Below are positions 32,218 through 40,476 of a stretch of 64,000 nucleotides of DNA, piece after piece. Source of the DNA: DASQMT01 sp963827335. Lineage in GTDB: Bacteria; Actinomycetota; Thermoleophilia; Solirubrobacterales; Solirubrobacteraceae. The stretch's first letter is position 1. The number at the start of each line of letters is the position of its first letter. The stretch is from the NCBI GenBank assembly GCA_963827335.1, contig CAWHAP010000018.1, positions 248,001-312,000 on the forward strand, given 5' to 3'. The translations under genes and the position numbers were made by a program. The notes beneath the pieces were generated by a model. The model did no database searches. It saw nothing but the letters and a program-made list of their open reading frames with translations, and was not told the DNA's origin.

Positions 32218-33563
32218 AGCACGGCCCCGGGGTTCAACAGCCCCGCGGGGTCCAGCGCCGCCTTGAGCGCGCGCATCGCGGCGAGCTCCTCCGGCGTGCG
32301 CGTGAGCCCGAGCCAGCGCCGCTTCGCGACGCCGACGCCGTGCTCGGCGCTGATCGACCCGCCGTGCGCCGCGACGACCTGCAGGACGGCGTCGTCGACT
32401 TCCTCGTCGTCGGGCTCCGGCCCGAGCACGTTGACGTGCAGGTTGCCGTCGCCGAGGTGGCCGTAGAGGTACAGGCGCGCGCCCGCCGCGACGACCGCCG
32501 CGCGGATCTCCTCCGCCGCGCCGGCGATGCTCGCGAGCGGGAGCGACACGTCGAGCTTGTGCGGGACGCCCTGCGCGTTGAGCGCCTCGTTGTGCGCCTC
32601 GCGGTACGTCCACAGCGCCGCGCGCCGCGCGGTGTCGTCGGCGACGGCCACGTCGAGCACCGCCGCCTCGTCGGCCAGCGCGGCGGCGAGCGCCTCCGTC
32701 GGGTCCTCCGCCGCGCCGCACTCGACGAGCACGTAGACCGGGTGCGCGGCCGCGAACGGCGGCGCCAGGGCGCGGTGGTCGCAGACGAGCCGCAGCCCGT
32801 CGTCGAGGAAGAAGTCGGCCGCCTGCAGCGACGGCAGGCGGTCGCGCAGCCGCGCGACGATCGCGACCGCCTCGGCGAGCGAGCCGACGGCCAGCAGCGC
32901 GGTCACCACCCGCCGCGGCACCGGCACGAGCGCGAGCCGCACCGCCGTGATGACCGCGAGCGTCCCCTCCGAGCCGACGAGCAGCGCGGGCAGGTCGTAG
33001 CCCGCGTTGTCCTTCACGAGGCCGGACAGCCGCCGCACGACCTGCCCGCCGGCGAGCACCGCCTCCAGCCCGGCCACGCGCGCCCGCATCGTGCCGTGCC
33101 GCAGCACCTGCGCGCCGCCGGCGTCCGTGGCGGTCATCCCCCCGATCGTCGCCGAGTCGCGCGCCGCGAAGTCCACGCCGAGCGCCAGCCCGCTCCCGCG
33201 CAGCGCCGTGGCCAGCGCGCCCGGGGTCACGCCGGCGCCGACCGTGATCTGCGCCGCCGTCGCGTCGACCTCGCCGATCGCGTCGAGGCGCGCGAGCGAG
33301 AGCACGACCTCGCCCGCGCGCGGGACCTGGCCGCCGACGAGCCCGGTGTTGCCGCCCTGCGGCACGAGCGCCGCGCCCGCCTCCGCGCACGCGGCGACGA
33401 CCGCTGCCACCTCCGCGGTGCTGCCCGGCCGCACGACCGCGGCCGCGGAGCCGCCGAAGCGCCCGGTGACGTCGCGCTCGTAGCCCGCGGTCAGCTCGGG
33501 ATCGGCGAGCACGTGGCGCTCGCCGACCAGCTCGGCCAGTCGTGCGCGGAGCGCGGGCTCCAC
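32214..33563 (-). CDS. FAD-linked oxidoreductase (GlcD/D-lactate dehydrogenase-like)
   Basis: The 449-residue protein has the FAD-binding type 4 fold (VVRPGSTAEVAAVVAACAEAG, VPQGGNTGLVGGQVP, SATIGGMTATDAGG, VGSEGTLAVIT) and the C-terminal FAD-oxidase domain with YLYGHLGDGNLHVNV and SAEHGVGVAKRRW. Relatives oxidise D-2-hydroxy acids such as D-lactate or 2-hydroxyglutarate. GTG at 33563 overlaps the pspAB stop by one base (TAGTG). Its presence inside the Psp cluster may be operon convenience. Confidence 0.9.
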   Translation of the reverse strand: MEPALRARLAELVGERHVLADPELTAGYERDVTGRFGGSAAAVVRPGSTAEVAAVVAACAEAGAALVPQGGNTGLVGGQVPRAGEVVLSLARLDAIGEVDATAAQITVGAGVTPGALATALRGSGLALGVDFAARDSATIGGMTATDAGGAQVLRHGTMRARVAGLEAVLAGGQVVRRLSGLVKDNAGYDLPALLVGSEGTLAVITAVRLALVPVPRRVVTALLAVGSLAEAVAIVARLRDRLPSLQAADFFLDDGLRLVCDHRALAPPFAAAHPVYVLVECGAAEDPTEALAAALADEAAVLDVAVADDTARRAALWTYREAHNEALNAQGVPHKLDVSLPLASIAGAAEEIRAAVVAAGARLYLYGHLGDGNLHVNVLGPEPDDEEVDDAVLQVVAAHGGSISAEHGVGVAKRRWLGLTRTPEELAAMRALKAALDPAGLLNPGAVL

Positions 33564-34135
33564 TAGATGGGGATGCCCCAGAGGGGGAACCAGCGCTCGA
33601 GCTCGGCCTCGACCGGCAGCTCGTGTCCGATCTGCGCCTTCAGCCGCAGCTCGCGCTCGGTGTCGCGCCGCTGGTCGCCGCCGGCGGGCACGAACGGGTA
33701 GAACGCGCCGCGCTTGTAGTTGTAGATCCAGTACACCGGGCCGTCGTGGGCGTCGCGGAAGGCGAAGACCGCGCACAGCACGCGATCGCCGTAGCCGCCG
33801 TCCTGGAGCGCCTGCGACACGACGTTGATCCCCACGACGAGATCCTCGAAGTCGGGGTCGGCGAGCACCATCCAGCGGTAGCCGAACGAGTCGTCGGTCG
33901 AGTCCACGCTCGTTCCCGTGTCCTCGCCCGTGCCGCGCAGGACCTCCTCCATGTCGCGCACGATCGACGTGAAGTCGGCCGTGGCGAGCGGCTGGAAGAC
34001 GATCGCCGCCTTGCCCGAGCTCTTGAGCTCGAGCGTCATCTCCAGCGTGATCGCGGCGGTGGACATCGCGAACAGGCGGCTCTCGGCCGGCGGCTTGACC
34101 TTGCGCTTGCCCGTGAGGATGTCCAGGAAGCCCAT
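33563..34135 (-). CDS. pspAB: PspA-associated protein PspAB
   Basis: The 190-residue protein begins MGFLDILTGKRKVKPP and contains TDDSFGYRWMVLADPDFEDLV, AVFAFRD and YNYKRGAFYPFVP, ending ELERWFPLWGIP. This matches PspAB, which accompanies PspA, PspAA and HtpX in actinobacteria; its biochemical role is not established. It lies 4 bp downstream of htpX and overlaps the FAD oxidase start, so the three genes form one minus-strand operon, tail to tail with pspA-pspAA. Confidence 0.87.
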   Translation of the reverse strand: MGFLDILTGKRKVKPPAESRLFAMSTAAITLEMTLELKSSGKAAIVFQPLATADFTSIVRDMEEVLRGTGEDTGTSVDSTDDSFGYRWMVLADPDFEDLVVGINVVSQALQDGGYGDRVLCAVFAFRDAHDGPVYWIYNYKRGAFYPFVPAGGDQRRDTERELRLKAQIGHELPVEAELERWFPLWGIPI

Positions 34136-34139
34136 GCGG

Positions 34140-35036
34140 CTAGGCCGTGCCCTGGAGCTGGCGCTCGAGCCGCTCGAGGGCGGCGATCCGCTTCTCCATC
34201 GGCGGATGCGTGGAGAACAGGCCGCCGATCGCGCTCTTGACGTTCGGCGGGAAGATGTAGAACGCGCTCAGCTCGGTGCTGGCGCGCAGGTCGCGCTGCG
34301 GGATCCGGTCCATGCCGCTCGAGATCCGCTGGAGCGCCGACGAGAGCGCGCTCGGGCGGCCCGTGATCATTGCGGCGCCGCGGTCGGCTGCGAACTCGCG
34401 GTAGCGCGACAGCGCCTGCATGAGCAGGAACGAGATGATGTAGACGCCGATCGAGACGAGGAAGAGCACCATCGCGCTCGGGTTGTCGTCGTCGTCCCCG
34501 TGGCCGCCGCCGAACAGGAAGCCGAACTGCACCACGTAGGCGGCGATCGTCGCGAAGAAGCCCGCGAGCGTCATCACCAGCACGTCGCGGTTGGCCACGT
34601 GGGTCAGCTCGTGGGCCATGACGCCCTCGAGCTCGGCCGGGCTGAGGATCTCCATGATCCCCGTGGTCGCGCAGACCGTCGCCGACTTGGGCGAGCGGCC
34701 GATCGCGAACGCGTTCGGCATGCGCGTGTCCGCGACGGCCACCTTGGGCTTGGGCAGGTCGGCCTGGATGCACAGGCGCTCGATCATGGCGTGGAGCTCG
34801 GGCGCCTCCGCGGGCGTGACCTCGCGGGCGCCCATGGCGCGCAGCGCCAGCTTGTCCGAGCCGAACAGCTGGAACGCCGCGAGACCGCCGGCGATGATCG
34901 CGATCGTCACCCCGTTCGCGCCGGACGCCAGCAGTGCCACGATCAGGACCACGTAGACGAGGCCGAGCAGGAACATGGTGAGGGTCATCCGGATCTGGAG
35001 TCCGGTGTCCTTGCCGAATGAGGTGGGGCGGGGCAT
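34140..35036 (-). CDS. htpX: membrane zinc metalloprotease HtpX (M48)
   Basis: The 298-residue enzyme has two N-terminal membrane segments (MFLLGLVYVVLIVALLASGA and ITIAIIAGG region), the zinc motif H142ELTH146, further membrane segments (about 158-205) and REFAADRGA supplying the third ligand. HtpX degrades damaged membrane proteins. ATG at 35036 has GGAGG 5 nt upstream and is preferred over ATG at 35069, which adds 11 atypical residues. The promoter region is shared with the second c-di-AMP riboswitch, divergently. Confidence 0.92.
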   Translation of the reverse strand: MPRPTSFGKDTGLQIRMTLTMFLLGLVYVVLIVALLASGANGVTIAIIAGGLAAFQLFGSDKLALRAMGAREVTPAEAPELHAMIERLCIQADLPKPKVAVADTRMPNAFAIGRSPKSATVCATTGIMEILSPAELEGVMAHELTHVANRDVLVMTLAGFFATIAAYVVQFGFLFGGGHGDDDDNPSAMVLFLVSIGVYIISFLLMQALSRYREFAADRGAAMITGRPSALSSALQRISSGMDRIPQRDLRASTELSAFYIFPPNVKSAIGGLFSTHPPMEKRIAALERLERQLQGTA

Positions 35037-35092
35037 GAGTGCCTCCATTCTGGCAGTCGCACCTGCCACTTGATGGAGGTTTTAGGTAGGGT

Positions 35093-35222
35093 CCGCCCCG
35101 CCGAGTCCCGTCCGTCGCACGGACGGGAGCGGGGGACCCATGTGCAGTCCCTGGGGCGAGTCCGGGCCGTGGCGCCCGGTAGCGCACGTGCGCGAGCCCG
35201 TCAGCTAACCCCGTAGGCGACG
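35093..35222 (+). ncRNA. second c-di-AMP (ydaO-yuaA type) riboswitch
   Basis: This leader shares with the first one GGGGGACCC followed by CCCTGGGGCGAG, a variable arm, and the same 17-nt CCCGTCAGCTAACCCCG (35197-35213) followed by TAGGCGACG. An extra hairpin CCGTCC/GGACGG lies in the 5' part (35110-35128). A TAGGGT hexamer (35087-35092) marks a likely -10. It precedes the M23 peptidase, again a cell-wall enzyme, although a small ORF of 28 codons intervenes. Confidence 0.88.
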
Positions 35223-35225
35223 CCC

Positions 35226-35312
35226 ATGAGGAAATCCCTGCAAGCCGCAAGGTTCGTTGCATGCTCCATAAGCGGGCCCGGATTTGTCGTGCCCGGGGGC
35301 GGTGGCGCCTAG
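35226..35312 (+). CDS. 28-residue leader ORF between riboswitch and M23 gene
   Basis: An ATG 3 nt after the riboswitch opens a 28-codon frame (MRKSLQAARFVACSISGPGF and a Gly-rich end) whose TAG stop is one base before the ATG at 35314 of the M23 gene. No ribosome site is evident. It could couple translation to the M23 gene, or be chance; the basic-then-hydrophobic beginning resembles a signal peptide start. Confidence 0.35.
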   Translation: MRKSLQAARFVACSISGPGFVVPGGGGA

Positions 35313-35325
35313 CATGCCCCGCCGG

Positions 35326-36501
35326 ATGTCCCGACGCGCCCTCCAGTTCGTCGCCCTGCTGGCGACGCCGCTCACGCTGTGGCTGTTCGTGCCCGTGCTC
35401 TCCGACGGCGCACCGCTGCAGTCGCGGATCGAGGAGAAGCGCAACGAGATCGAGGCCAAGAAGCAGCGCGAGCGCGTCCTCACCACCACGATCGCCGGCT
35501 ACACCGATCGCATCAACGACCTCCAGGGCGACATCACCGGCCTGCAGTCGCGGCAGATCCGGATCGAGGCCGACCTGACCCGCAAGCGCGCGGAGCTCGC
35601 CCGGCTGCAGGAGGAGCTCCGGAGGGAGCGCATCCACCTCGTCCGCCTGCGCGCCCGGCTCGCGGAGTCCCGCGCCGCGCTGGGCGACCGCCTCGTGCAG
35701 CGCTACAAGGCCGACGAGCCGGACGTGGTGACGGTGATCCTCGAGGCCGACGGCTTCGCCGACCTGCTCGAGCGGACCGAGTTCATGGAGCGCGTCTCCC
35801 AGCAGGACCGGCGGATCATCGAGCGCGTCCGCCGCGCCAAGGCCGAGTCCGTCGCGGCCGAGCGGCGGCTCGACACGCTCGAGACACGCCAGCGCGAGGT
35901 CACGGCGATCGTCGAGCGCCGCCGCCAGGAGGTCGTCGAGGTCAAGGACCGCCTCGTCGACCAGCGCCAGCAGTACGCGGGCGTGCGCGCCGACAAGCAC
36001 GCCGCGCTCGTCTCGACCCGCGACGACCGCCAGGAGCTCGAGACCCACCTCGCTTCGCTCGAGCGCGAGCAGGCGAAGGTCCAGGCGCGGCTCGCCGGCA
36101 CGACGCCGCTGGCCGCCGGCCCCATCCGGGAGGGGTCCGGGAGCCTGATCTGGCCGGCCGACGGGACGTTCACGTCGCCGTTCGGCTATCGCTGGGGGCG
36201 CCTGCACGCGGGCATCGACATCGCCCTGCCCGAGGGCACGCCGCTCCGTGCGGCCGCCGCGGGCTCCGTCGTGATCGCGGGCTGGACCGGCGGCTACGGC
36301 AACTACACCTGCATCCAGCACGGCGGCGCCATGTCGACGTGCTACGGCCACCAGTCGCGCATCGCCGTCTCCGTGGGCACGCGGGTGAGCCAGGGGCAGG
36401 TCATCGGCTACAGCGGCAACACCGGCAACTCGACCGGCCCGCATCTCCACTTCGAGGTCCGGATCAACGGCGTGCCGCAGGACCCGATGGGCTATCTGTA
36501 G
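35326..36501 (+). CDS. M23 (LytM) peptidase with EnvC-like coiled coil
   Basis: The 391-residue protein has a signal anchor (ALQFVALLATPLTLWLFVP), a long coiled coil (about 30-255) like EnvC/FtsEX-associated activators, and a C-terminal LytM domain with H294-x3-D298 (HAGID) and H373-x-H375 (HLHFEV), all zinc and catalytic ligands present. It should cut peptidoglycan cross-links outside the membrane. ATG at 35326 follows a TAGCAT hexamer by 10 nt; ATG at 35314 would serve the longer riboswitch transcript. Cell-wall remodelling under c-di-AMP control is inferred. Confidence 0.88.
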   Translation: MSRRALQFVALLATPLTLWLFVPVLSDGAPLQSRIEEKRNEIEAKKQRERVLTTTIAGYTDRINDLQGDITGLQSRQIRIEADLTRKRAELARLQEELRRERIHLVRLRARLAESRAALGDRLVQRYKADEPDVVTVILEADGFADLLERTEFMERVSQQDRRIIERVRRAKAESVAAERRLDTLETRQREVTAIVERRRQEVVEVKDRLVDQRQQYAGVRADKHAALVSTRDDRQELETHLASLEREQAKVQARLAGTTPLAAGPIREGSGSLIWPADGTFTSPFGYRWGRLHAGIDIALPEGTPLRAAAAGSVVIAGWTGGYGNYTCIQHGGAMSTCYGHQSRIAVSVGTRVSQGQVIGYSGNTGNSTGPHLHFEVRINGVPQDPMGYL

Positions 36502-36507
36502 CCCCTA

Positions 36508-36558
36508 CCGGCATCCGGCCGGCAGATCTGAGACTGCCTGACGGCATCCGGCCGTCAG
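36508..36558 (+). terminator. twin hairpins with the same loop after the M23 gene
   Basis: CCGGC-ATCCG-GCCGG (36508-36522) and CTGACGGC-ATCCG-GCCGTCAG (36538-36558) are perfect stems with an identical ATCCG loop, just 3' of the stop codon. Neither has a U-tract. They may end the M23 transcript or bind a protein. Confidence 0.5.
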
Positions 36559-36586
36559 TGACCGCTGCGCTCTAGGCTGTTGGAGC

Positions 36587-37345
36587 ATGCTGCCGGAGAT
36601 CCATCTCGGCCCCCTGACCCTGCAGAGCTTCGGGCTGATGATGGGCCTCGGGTTCGTCGTCGCGGGCATCCTCGCCTCCAAGCGGCTCAAGGAGGTCGGG
36701 CGCCCGGCGGACTGGGCCTACGAGATGGTCTTCGCGGCGCTGGTGGGCGGCATCGCCGGCGCACGCGCCTGGTCGGTGATCGAGAACTGGGACGAGGCGA
36801 AGGACGATCTGCTCGGGTCGATCTTCTCCGGCTCGGGCCTCGTGTTCTACGGCGGCCTGTTCGGCGGCGCGCTCGGCGTGCTCCTCTGGGCGAAGTGGCG
36901 CGGCGTGCTGGACGCGGTGACCTGCGACGTCGCGGCGCCCGGACTCGCCGCCGCCTACGCGATCGGGCGGATCGGCTGCCAGCTCGCCGGCGACGGCGAC
37001 TACGGCAAGGCCTGGGACGGGCCGTGGGCGATGGCCTACCCCGACGGGACGGTGCCGACCACCGAGCAGGTCCACCCGACGCCCGTCTACGAGACCCTGA
37101 CGATGGGCCTCGTCGCGTGGTTCCTGTGGCGCAAGCGCGACAGCTACCGGCCGGGCGGCCTGTTCGCCCTGTACCTCGTGCTCGCCGGCGCCGAGCGGTT
37201 CCTCGTCGAGTTCCTGCGCCGCAACGACCCCGTCGCGGCCGGGCTCACGCTGCCGCAGCTCGTCGCGCTCGCGATGGTGCTGATCGGCGGCGCGTGGCTC
37301 GCCCGCCTGCGCAGCAGCGGCGTGCCGGCGCCCGCGCGCTCCTAG
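36587..37345 (+). CDS. lgt: prolipoprotein diacylglyceryl transferase
   Basis: A 252-residue integral membrane enzyme that adds diacylglycerol to the lipobox cysteine of prolipoproteins. The signature GRIGCQLAGDGDYGKA (near residue 130) carries the conserved Arg; family patterns LVFYGGLFGGALGVL, HPTPVYETL and AERFLVEFLRRND are present. It serves the several lipoproteins encoded in this window. TAGGCT ends 8 nt before the ATG. The stop overlaps that of a convergent hydrolase gene by 4 bp. Confidence 0.95.
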   Translation: MLPEIHLGPLTLQSFGLMMGLGFVVAGILASKRLKEVGRPADWAYEMVFAALVGGIAGARAWSVIENWDEAKDDLLGSIFSGSGLVFYGGLFGGALGVLLWAKWRGVLDAVTCDVAAPGLAAAYAIGRIGCQLAGDGDYGKAWDGPWAMAYPDGTVPTTEQVHPTPVYETLTMGLVAWFLWRKRDSYRPGGLFALYLVLAGAERFLVEFLRRNDPVAAGLTLPQLVALAMVLIGGAWLARLRSSGVPAPARS

Positions 37346-37998
37346 CGCAGCACGTCGCCCAGCCAGTCGAGCGCCGCGCGCTGGGCCGCGGGGTCGTGCT
37401 GGACCGAGCGGTGGTCGCCGCCCGGCGTGACGTCGAGGCGCGACGCGGGATGGCGCAGCCGCGGCGCCAGCGCGCGCGAGTCCGCGACGGGCACCTCCTC
37501 GTCGTCCTCGGCGTGCTGGATCAGCACGGGGATCTCCAGCGCGTCCGCCGCGGACTCGAGCGGATGGGCGGCGAGCAGGGCCTCGAGCGTCGCGACCTCG
37601 GCGGCGAACAGCAGCTCGCCGCGCCGCAGGCCGCTCGCCAGCAGCGCCGACGACGCCGGGCAGACCGCGATCACCGCCGCGGCGCCCGCCTCCGCCGCGG
37701 CGGCCAGCGCGAGGTAGCCGCCCATGCTCGACCCGCGCAGGACGACCGGGGCGGGCACCAGCGCCGCGGCGGCGGCGACGTCCGCGATCGCCCGCCCGTC
37801 CATCCGCCCGCCGCTCTCGCCATGCCCGCGCATGTCGAACCGGAGCGCCGCGAACCCCGCGCCGGCGGCCGCCCGGGCCATGTCCGCGTGGTTCTCCTTG
37901 CGCGAGCCGGCGCCGTGCAGGATCACCATGCCGCCCCGCGGCTCCCCCTCCGGCCGGTCGAGCGCGTGGGCGAGGGGGAAGGGGGCCGGATGCGTCAT
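37342..37998 (-). CDS. alpha/beta hydrolase (dienelactone hydrolase-like)
   Basis: The 218-residue serine hydrolase has the oxyanion segment LHGAGSRKENHADMA, DMRGHGES, nucleophile elbow RGSSMGGYLA (Ser near 92), PVLIQHAEDDEEVP with the acid and GGDHRSV with the histidine. Length and layout fit small alpha/beta-fold esterases. It sits alone on the minus strand between lgt and lysA; its substrate cannot be inferred. Confidence 0.85.
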   Translation of the reverse strand: MTHPAPFPLAHALDRPEGEPRGGMVILHGAGSRKENHADMARAAAGAGFAALRFDMRGHGESGGRMDGRAIADVAAAAALVPAPVVLRGSSMGGYLALAAAAEAGAAAVIAVCPASSALLASGLRRGELLFAAEVATLEALLAAHPLESAADALEIPVLIQHAEDDEEVPVADSRALAPRLRHPASRLDVTPGGDHRSVQHDPAAQRAALDWLGDVLR

Positions 37999-38012
37999 GC
38001 TTCCGCCCGATC

Positions 38013-39269
38013 ATGGCCGCCGCCACCCACGCCGTCTACCCCGAGGCGTCCTCCGTGCAGGACGGCCGGCTCCTCCTCGGGGGGTGCGACGCGGTCGACC
38101 TGGCGCGCGAGTTCGGCACGCCGGCGTACGTGATGGCGGAGGACGATCTGCGCGGCCGGGCGCGCGAGTTCCGCACCGCGCTGGAGACCCACCACGGCGC
38201 GCACGGCGAGGTCGTCTTCGCCTCCAAGGCGTGCCCCGTCACGGCCGTGCTGCGCCTCTTCGCCGAGGAGGGACTGGGCGTCGACGTCGCCTCGGGCGGC
38301 GAGCTGCACCTGGCGCTCAAGGCCGGGTTCGAGCCCGCCCGGATCTACCTGCACGGCAACGCGAAGGCCGCCGACGAGCTGCGCGCGGCCGTCGAGGCGG
38401 GCGTCGGGTGCATCGTGGTCGACAACCACGAGGACGTGGCCAAGCTCGCCGCCGTGCTCCCGGACGGCGCGCGCCAGCGGGTGCTGCTGCGGATCCGCCC
38501 CGGGGTGGACGCCGACACGCACGCCGCCATCCTCACCGGCCACGCCGAGTCCAAGTTCGGCCTCGACCCGCGCGAGGCGCGCGCGCTCGCGGCCGATCCG
38601 CCCGCGCACCTCGACGTGCGGGGCTTCCACTTCCACCTCGGCTCCCAGCTCAACGACCCGACGCCCTACCGCGCGGCCGTCGGCGTCCTGGCCGGCCTCG
38701 GCGACCTGCCCGTCTACAGCCTCGGCGGCGGCTTCGCGGTGGCCTACACGGCCGACGACCGGCCGCCCGGGATCGAGCGCTCGGTCGCCGCCGTGGTCGA
38801 GGCCGCGCACGACCTGCTCGGCCCGGACAAGCAGCTCGTGATCGAGCCGGGCCGCTCGCTCGTCGCCAACGCGGGGGTCACGCTCTACACCGTCGAGTCG
38901 GTCAAGCGGCTGCCCGGCGGCGCGCGCATCGTCGCCGTGGACGGCGGGATGTCCGACAATCCGCGGCCGATGCTCTACGACGCGGTCTACGACGCGGAGG
39001 CCGCCGACCGCTTCGGCGCCGAGGGGGAGCCGGCCACCGTGGTCGGCAAGCACTGCGAGTCCGGGGACGTGCTCGTGCGCCGCACGCGGCTGCCGGAGGT
39101 CGAGCCCGGCGACGTGCTCGTCACGCCGGTCACCGGCGCCTACGGGCACGCGATGGCCTCCAACTACAACGGCCTGCGCCGCCCGCCCGTCGTGTTCTGC
39201 GCCGAGGGCGAGGCCCGCGCCGTCGTCCGCCGCGAGACCTACGAGGAGCTGGGTGCCCGAGACCTTTAG
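38013..39269 (+). CDS. lysA: diaminopimelate decarboxylase
   Basis: The 418-residue PLP enzyme makes L-lysine from meso-diaminopimelate, the last step of the pathway. Lys72 in VFASKACPV is the PLP Schiff-base lysine; HFHLGSQL, YSLGGGFAVAY, EPGRSLVANAG, VDGGMSDNPRP and the C-terminal HCESGDVL and GAYGHAMASNYN complete the family pattern. Its last 17 bp overlap hom, and lysA-hom-thrC-thrB run as one unit of the aspartate family. Confidence 0.95.
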   Translation: MAAATHAVYPEASSVQDGRLLLGGCDAVDLAREFGTPAYVMAEDDLRGRAREFRTALETHHGAHGEVVFASKACPVTAVLRLFAEEGLGVDVASGGELHLALKAGFEPARIYLHGNAKAADELRAAVEAGVGCIVVDNHEDVAKLAAVLPDGARQRVLLRIRPGVDADTHAAILTGHAESKFGLDPREARALAADPPAHLDVRGFHFHLGSQLNDPTPYRAAVGVLAGLGDLPVYSLGGGFAVAYTADDRPPGIERSVAAVVEAAHDLLGPDKQLVIEPGRSLVANAGVTLYTVESVKRLPGGARIVAVDGGMSDNPRPMLYDAVYDAEAADRFGAEGEPATVVGKHCESGDVLVRRTRLPEVEPGDVLVTPVTGAYGHAMASNYNGLRRPPVVFCAEGEARAVVRRETYEELGARDL

Positions 39270-40476
39270 CGTCGGCCTGCTCGGCTACGGCACGGTCGGC
39301 TCGGCGTTCGCCGCCCTCGTCGAGCAGCGCGCGGAGGCGATCGCGCGGATCACCGGGCTGCGGCCGGAGGTGTGCGGCGTGCTCACGCGCTCGCGCGGCG
39401 AGTTCGAGGACATCCTCGGGCGCTCGGACCTGATCGTGGAGGTGATGGGCGGCGTCGACCCGGCACGCGACTACGTGCTGCGGGCCATGCGCGCCGGGCG
39501 GCACGTCGTCTCCGCCAACAAGCTGCTGCTCTCCCAGCACGGGGAGGAGCTGTGGGCGTGCGCCCGCGAGCACGGCGTGCAGCTGCGCTTCGAGGCCGCC
39601 GTGGCCGGGGTGGTCCCGGTCATCCGCGTGCTGCAGGAGTCGCTGGCCGCCGCGCACGTGGAGCGGATCCACGGCATCGTCAACGGCACGACGAACTACA
39701 TCCTCACCGAGATGGCGCGCGCCGGGATGTCCTACGAGGCGGCGCTCGGCCAGGCCCAGGAGCTCGGCTACGCCGAGGCCGACCCGACCGACGACGTGAC
39801 GGGCCGCGACGCCGCCGCCAAGATGGCGATCCTCGCCCGGCTCGCGTTCGACACGCCCGTGCACCTCGACCAGGTCCGCTACGAGGGCATCGAGCACATC
39901 ACGCCCGACGACATCGCCTACGCGCACCAGCTCGGGCTCGGCCTCAAGCTGATCGGCACGGCCGAGCGCGTCGACGGCGGGCTCTCCGTGCGCGTCCATC
40001 CCGCGTTCCTCTACGGCGGGCACCCGCTGGCCTCGGTCAACGGGCCGTTCAACGCCGTCACCGTGGAGTCCGACGCGATCACGGAGATCACCATGTCGGG
40101 GCCGGGCGCAGGCGGGCCGCAGACCGCCTCGGCGGTGCTCGGCGACGTGATCAGCGCGATGATCCCGCCCGCCACGACGCCGGAGACGAGCGAGGAGCTC
40201 GAGATCGTCAACGACGTGGAGAGCGCGTTCTACCTGCACATGGAGGTCGCCGACCGCCCCGGCGTGCTCGCGCAGGTGGCCGAGCTGCTCGGCATGCAGG
40301 GCGGCTCGATCAAGTCGGTCGTGCAGCGCGGGCTGGGCGACAACGCGTCGCTCGTGATGGTCCTGCATCCGCTGCTGGAGTCGCGCTTCTACGGTGCGAT
40401 GCGGCTGATCGGCCAGCTCGACTTCATGCGCTCGGCGCCGCGCGCGATCCGGGTCATCGAGGAGGAGTTCCTCTGA
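39253..40476 (+). CDS. hom: homoserine dehydrogenase with ACT domain
   Basis: The 407-residue enzyme reduces aspartate semialdehyde to homoserine. It shows GLLGYGTVGSAF (NAD fold), VSANKLLLSQHG, AAVAGVVPVIRVL, NGTTNYILTEM and GYAEADPTDDVTGRDAAAKM with the catalytic lysine, then a C-terminal ACT domain (about 315-395, FYLHMEVADRPGVLAQVAELL) that usually gives threonine feedback control. The nucleotide domain is some 20 residues shorter than usual after GVLTRSR. GTG start overlaps lysA by 17 bp. Confidence 0.95.
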   Translation: MPETFSVGLLGYGTVGSAFAALVEQRAEAIARITGLRPEVCGVLTRSRGEFEDILGRSDLIVEVMGGVDPARDYVLRAMRAGRHVVSANKLLLSQHGEELWACAREHGVQLRFEAAVAGVVPVIRVLQESLAAAHVERIHGIVNGTTNYILTEMARAGMSYEAALGQAQELGYAEADPTDDVTGRDAAAKMAILARLAFDTPVHLDQVRYEGIEHITPDDIAYAHQLGLGLKLIGTAERVDGGLSVRVHPAFLYGGHPLASVNGPFNAVTVESDAITEITMSGPGAGGPQTASAVLGDVISAMIPPATTPETSEELEIVNDVESAFYLHMEVADRPGVLAQVAELLGMQGGSIKSVVQRGLGDNASLVMVLHPLLESRFYGAMRLIGQLDFMRSAPRAIRVIEEEFL

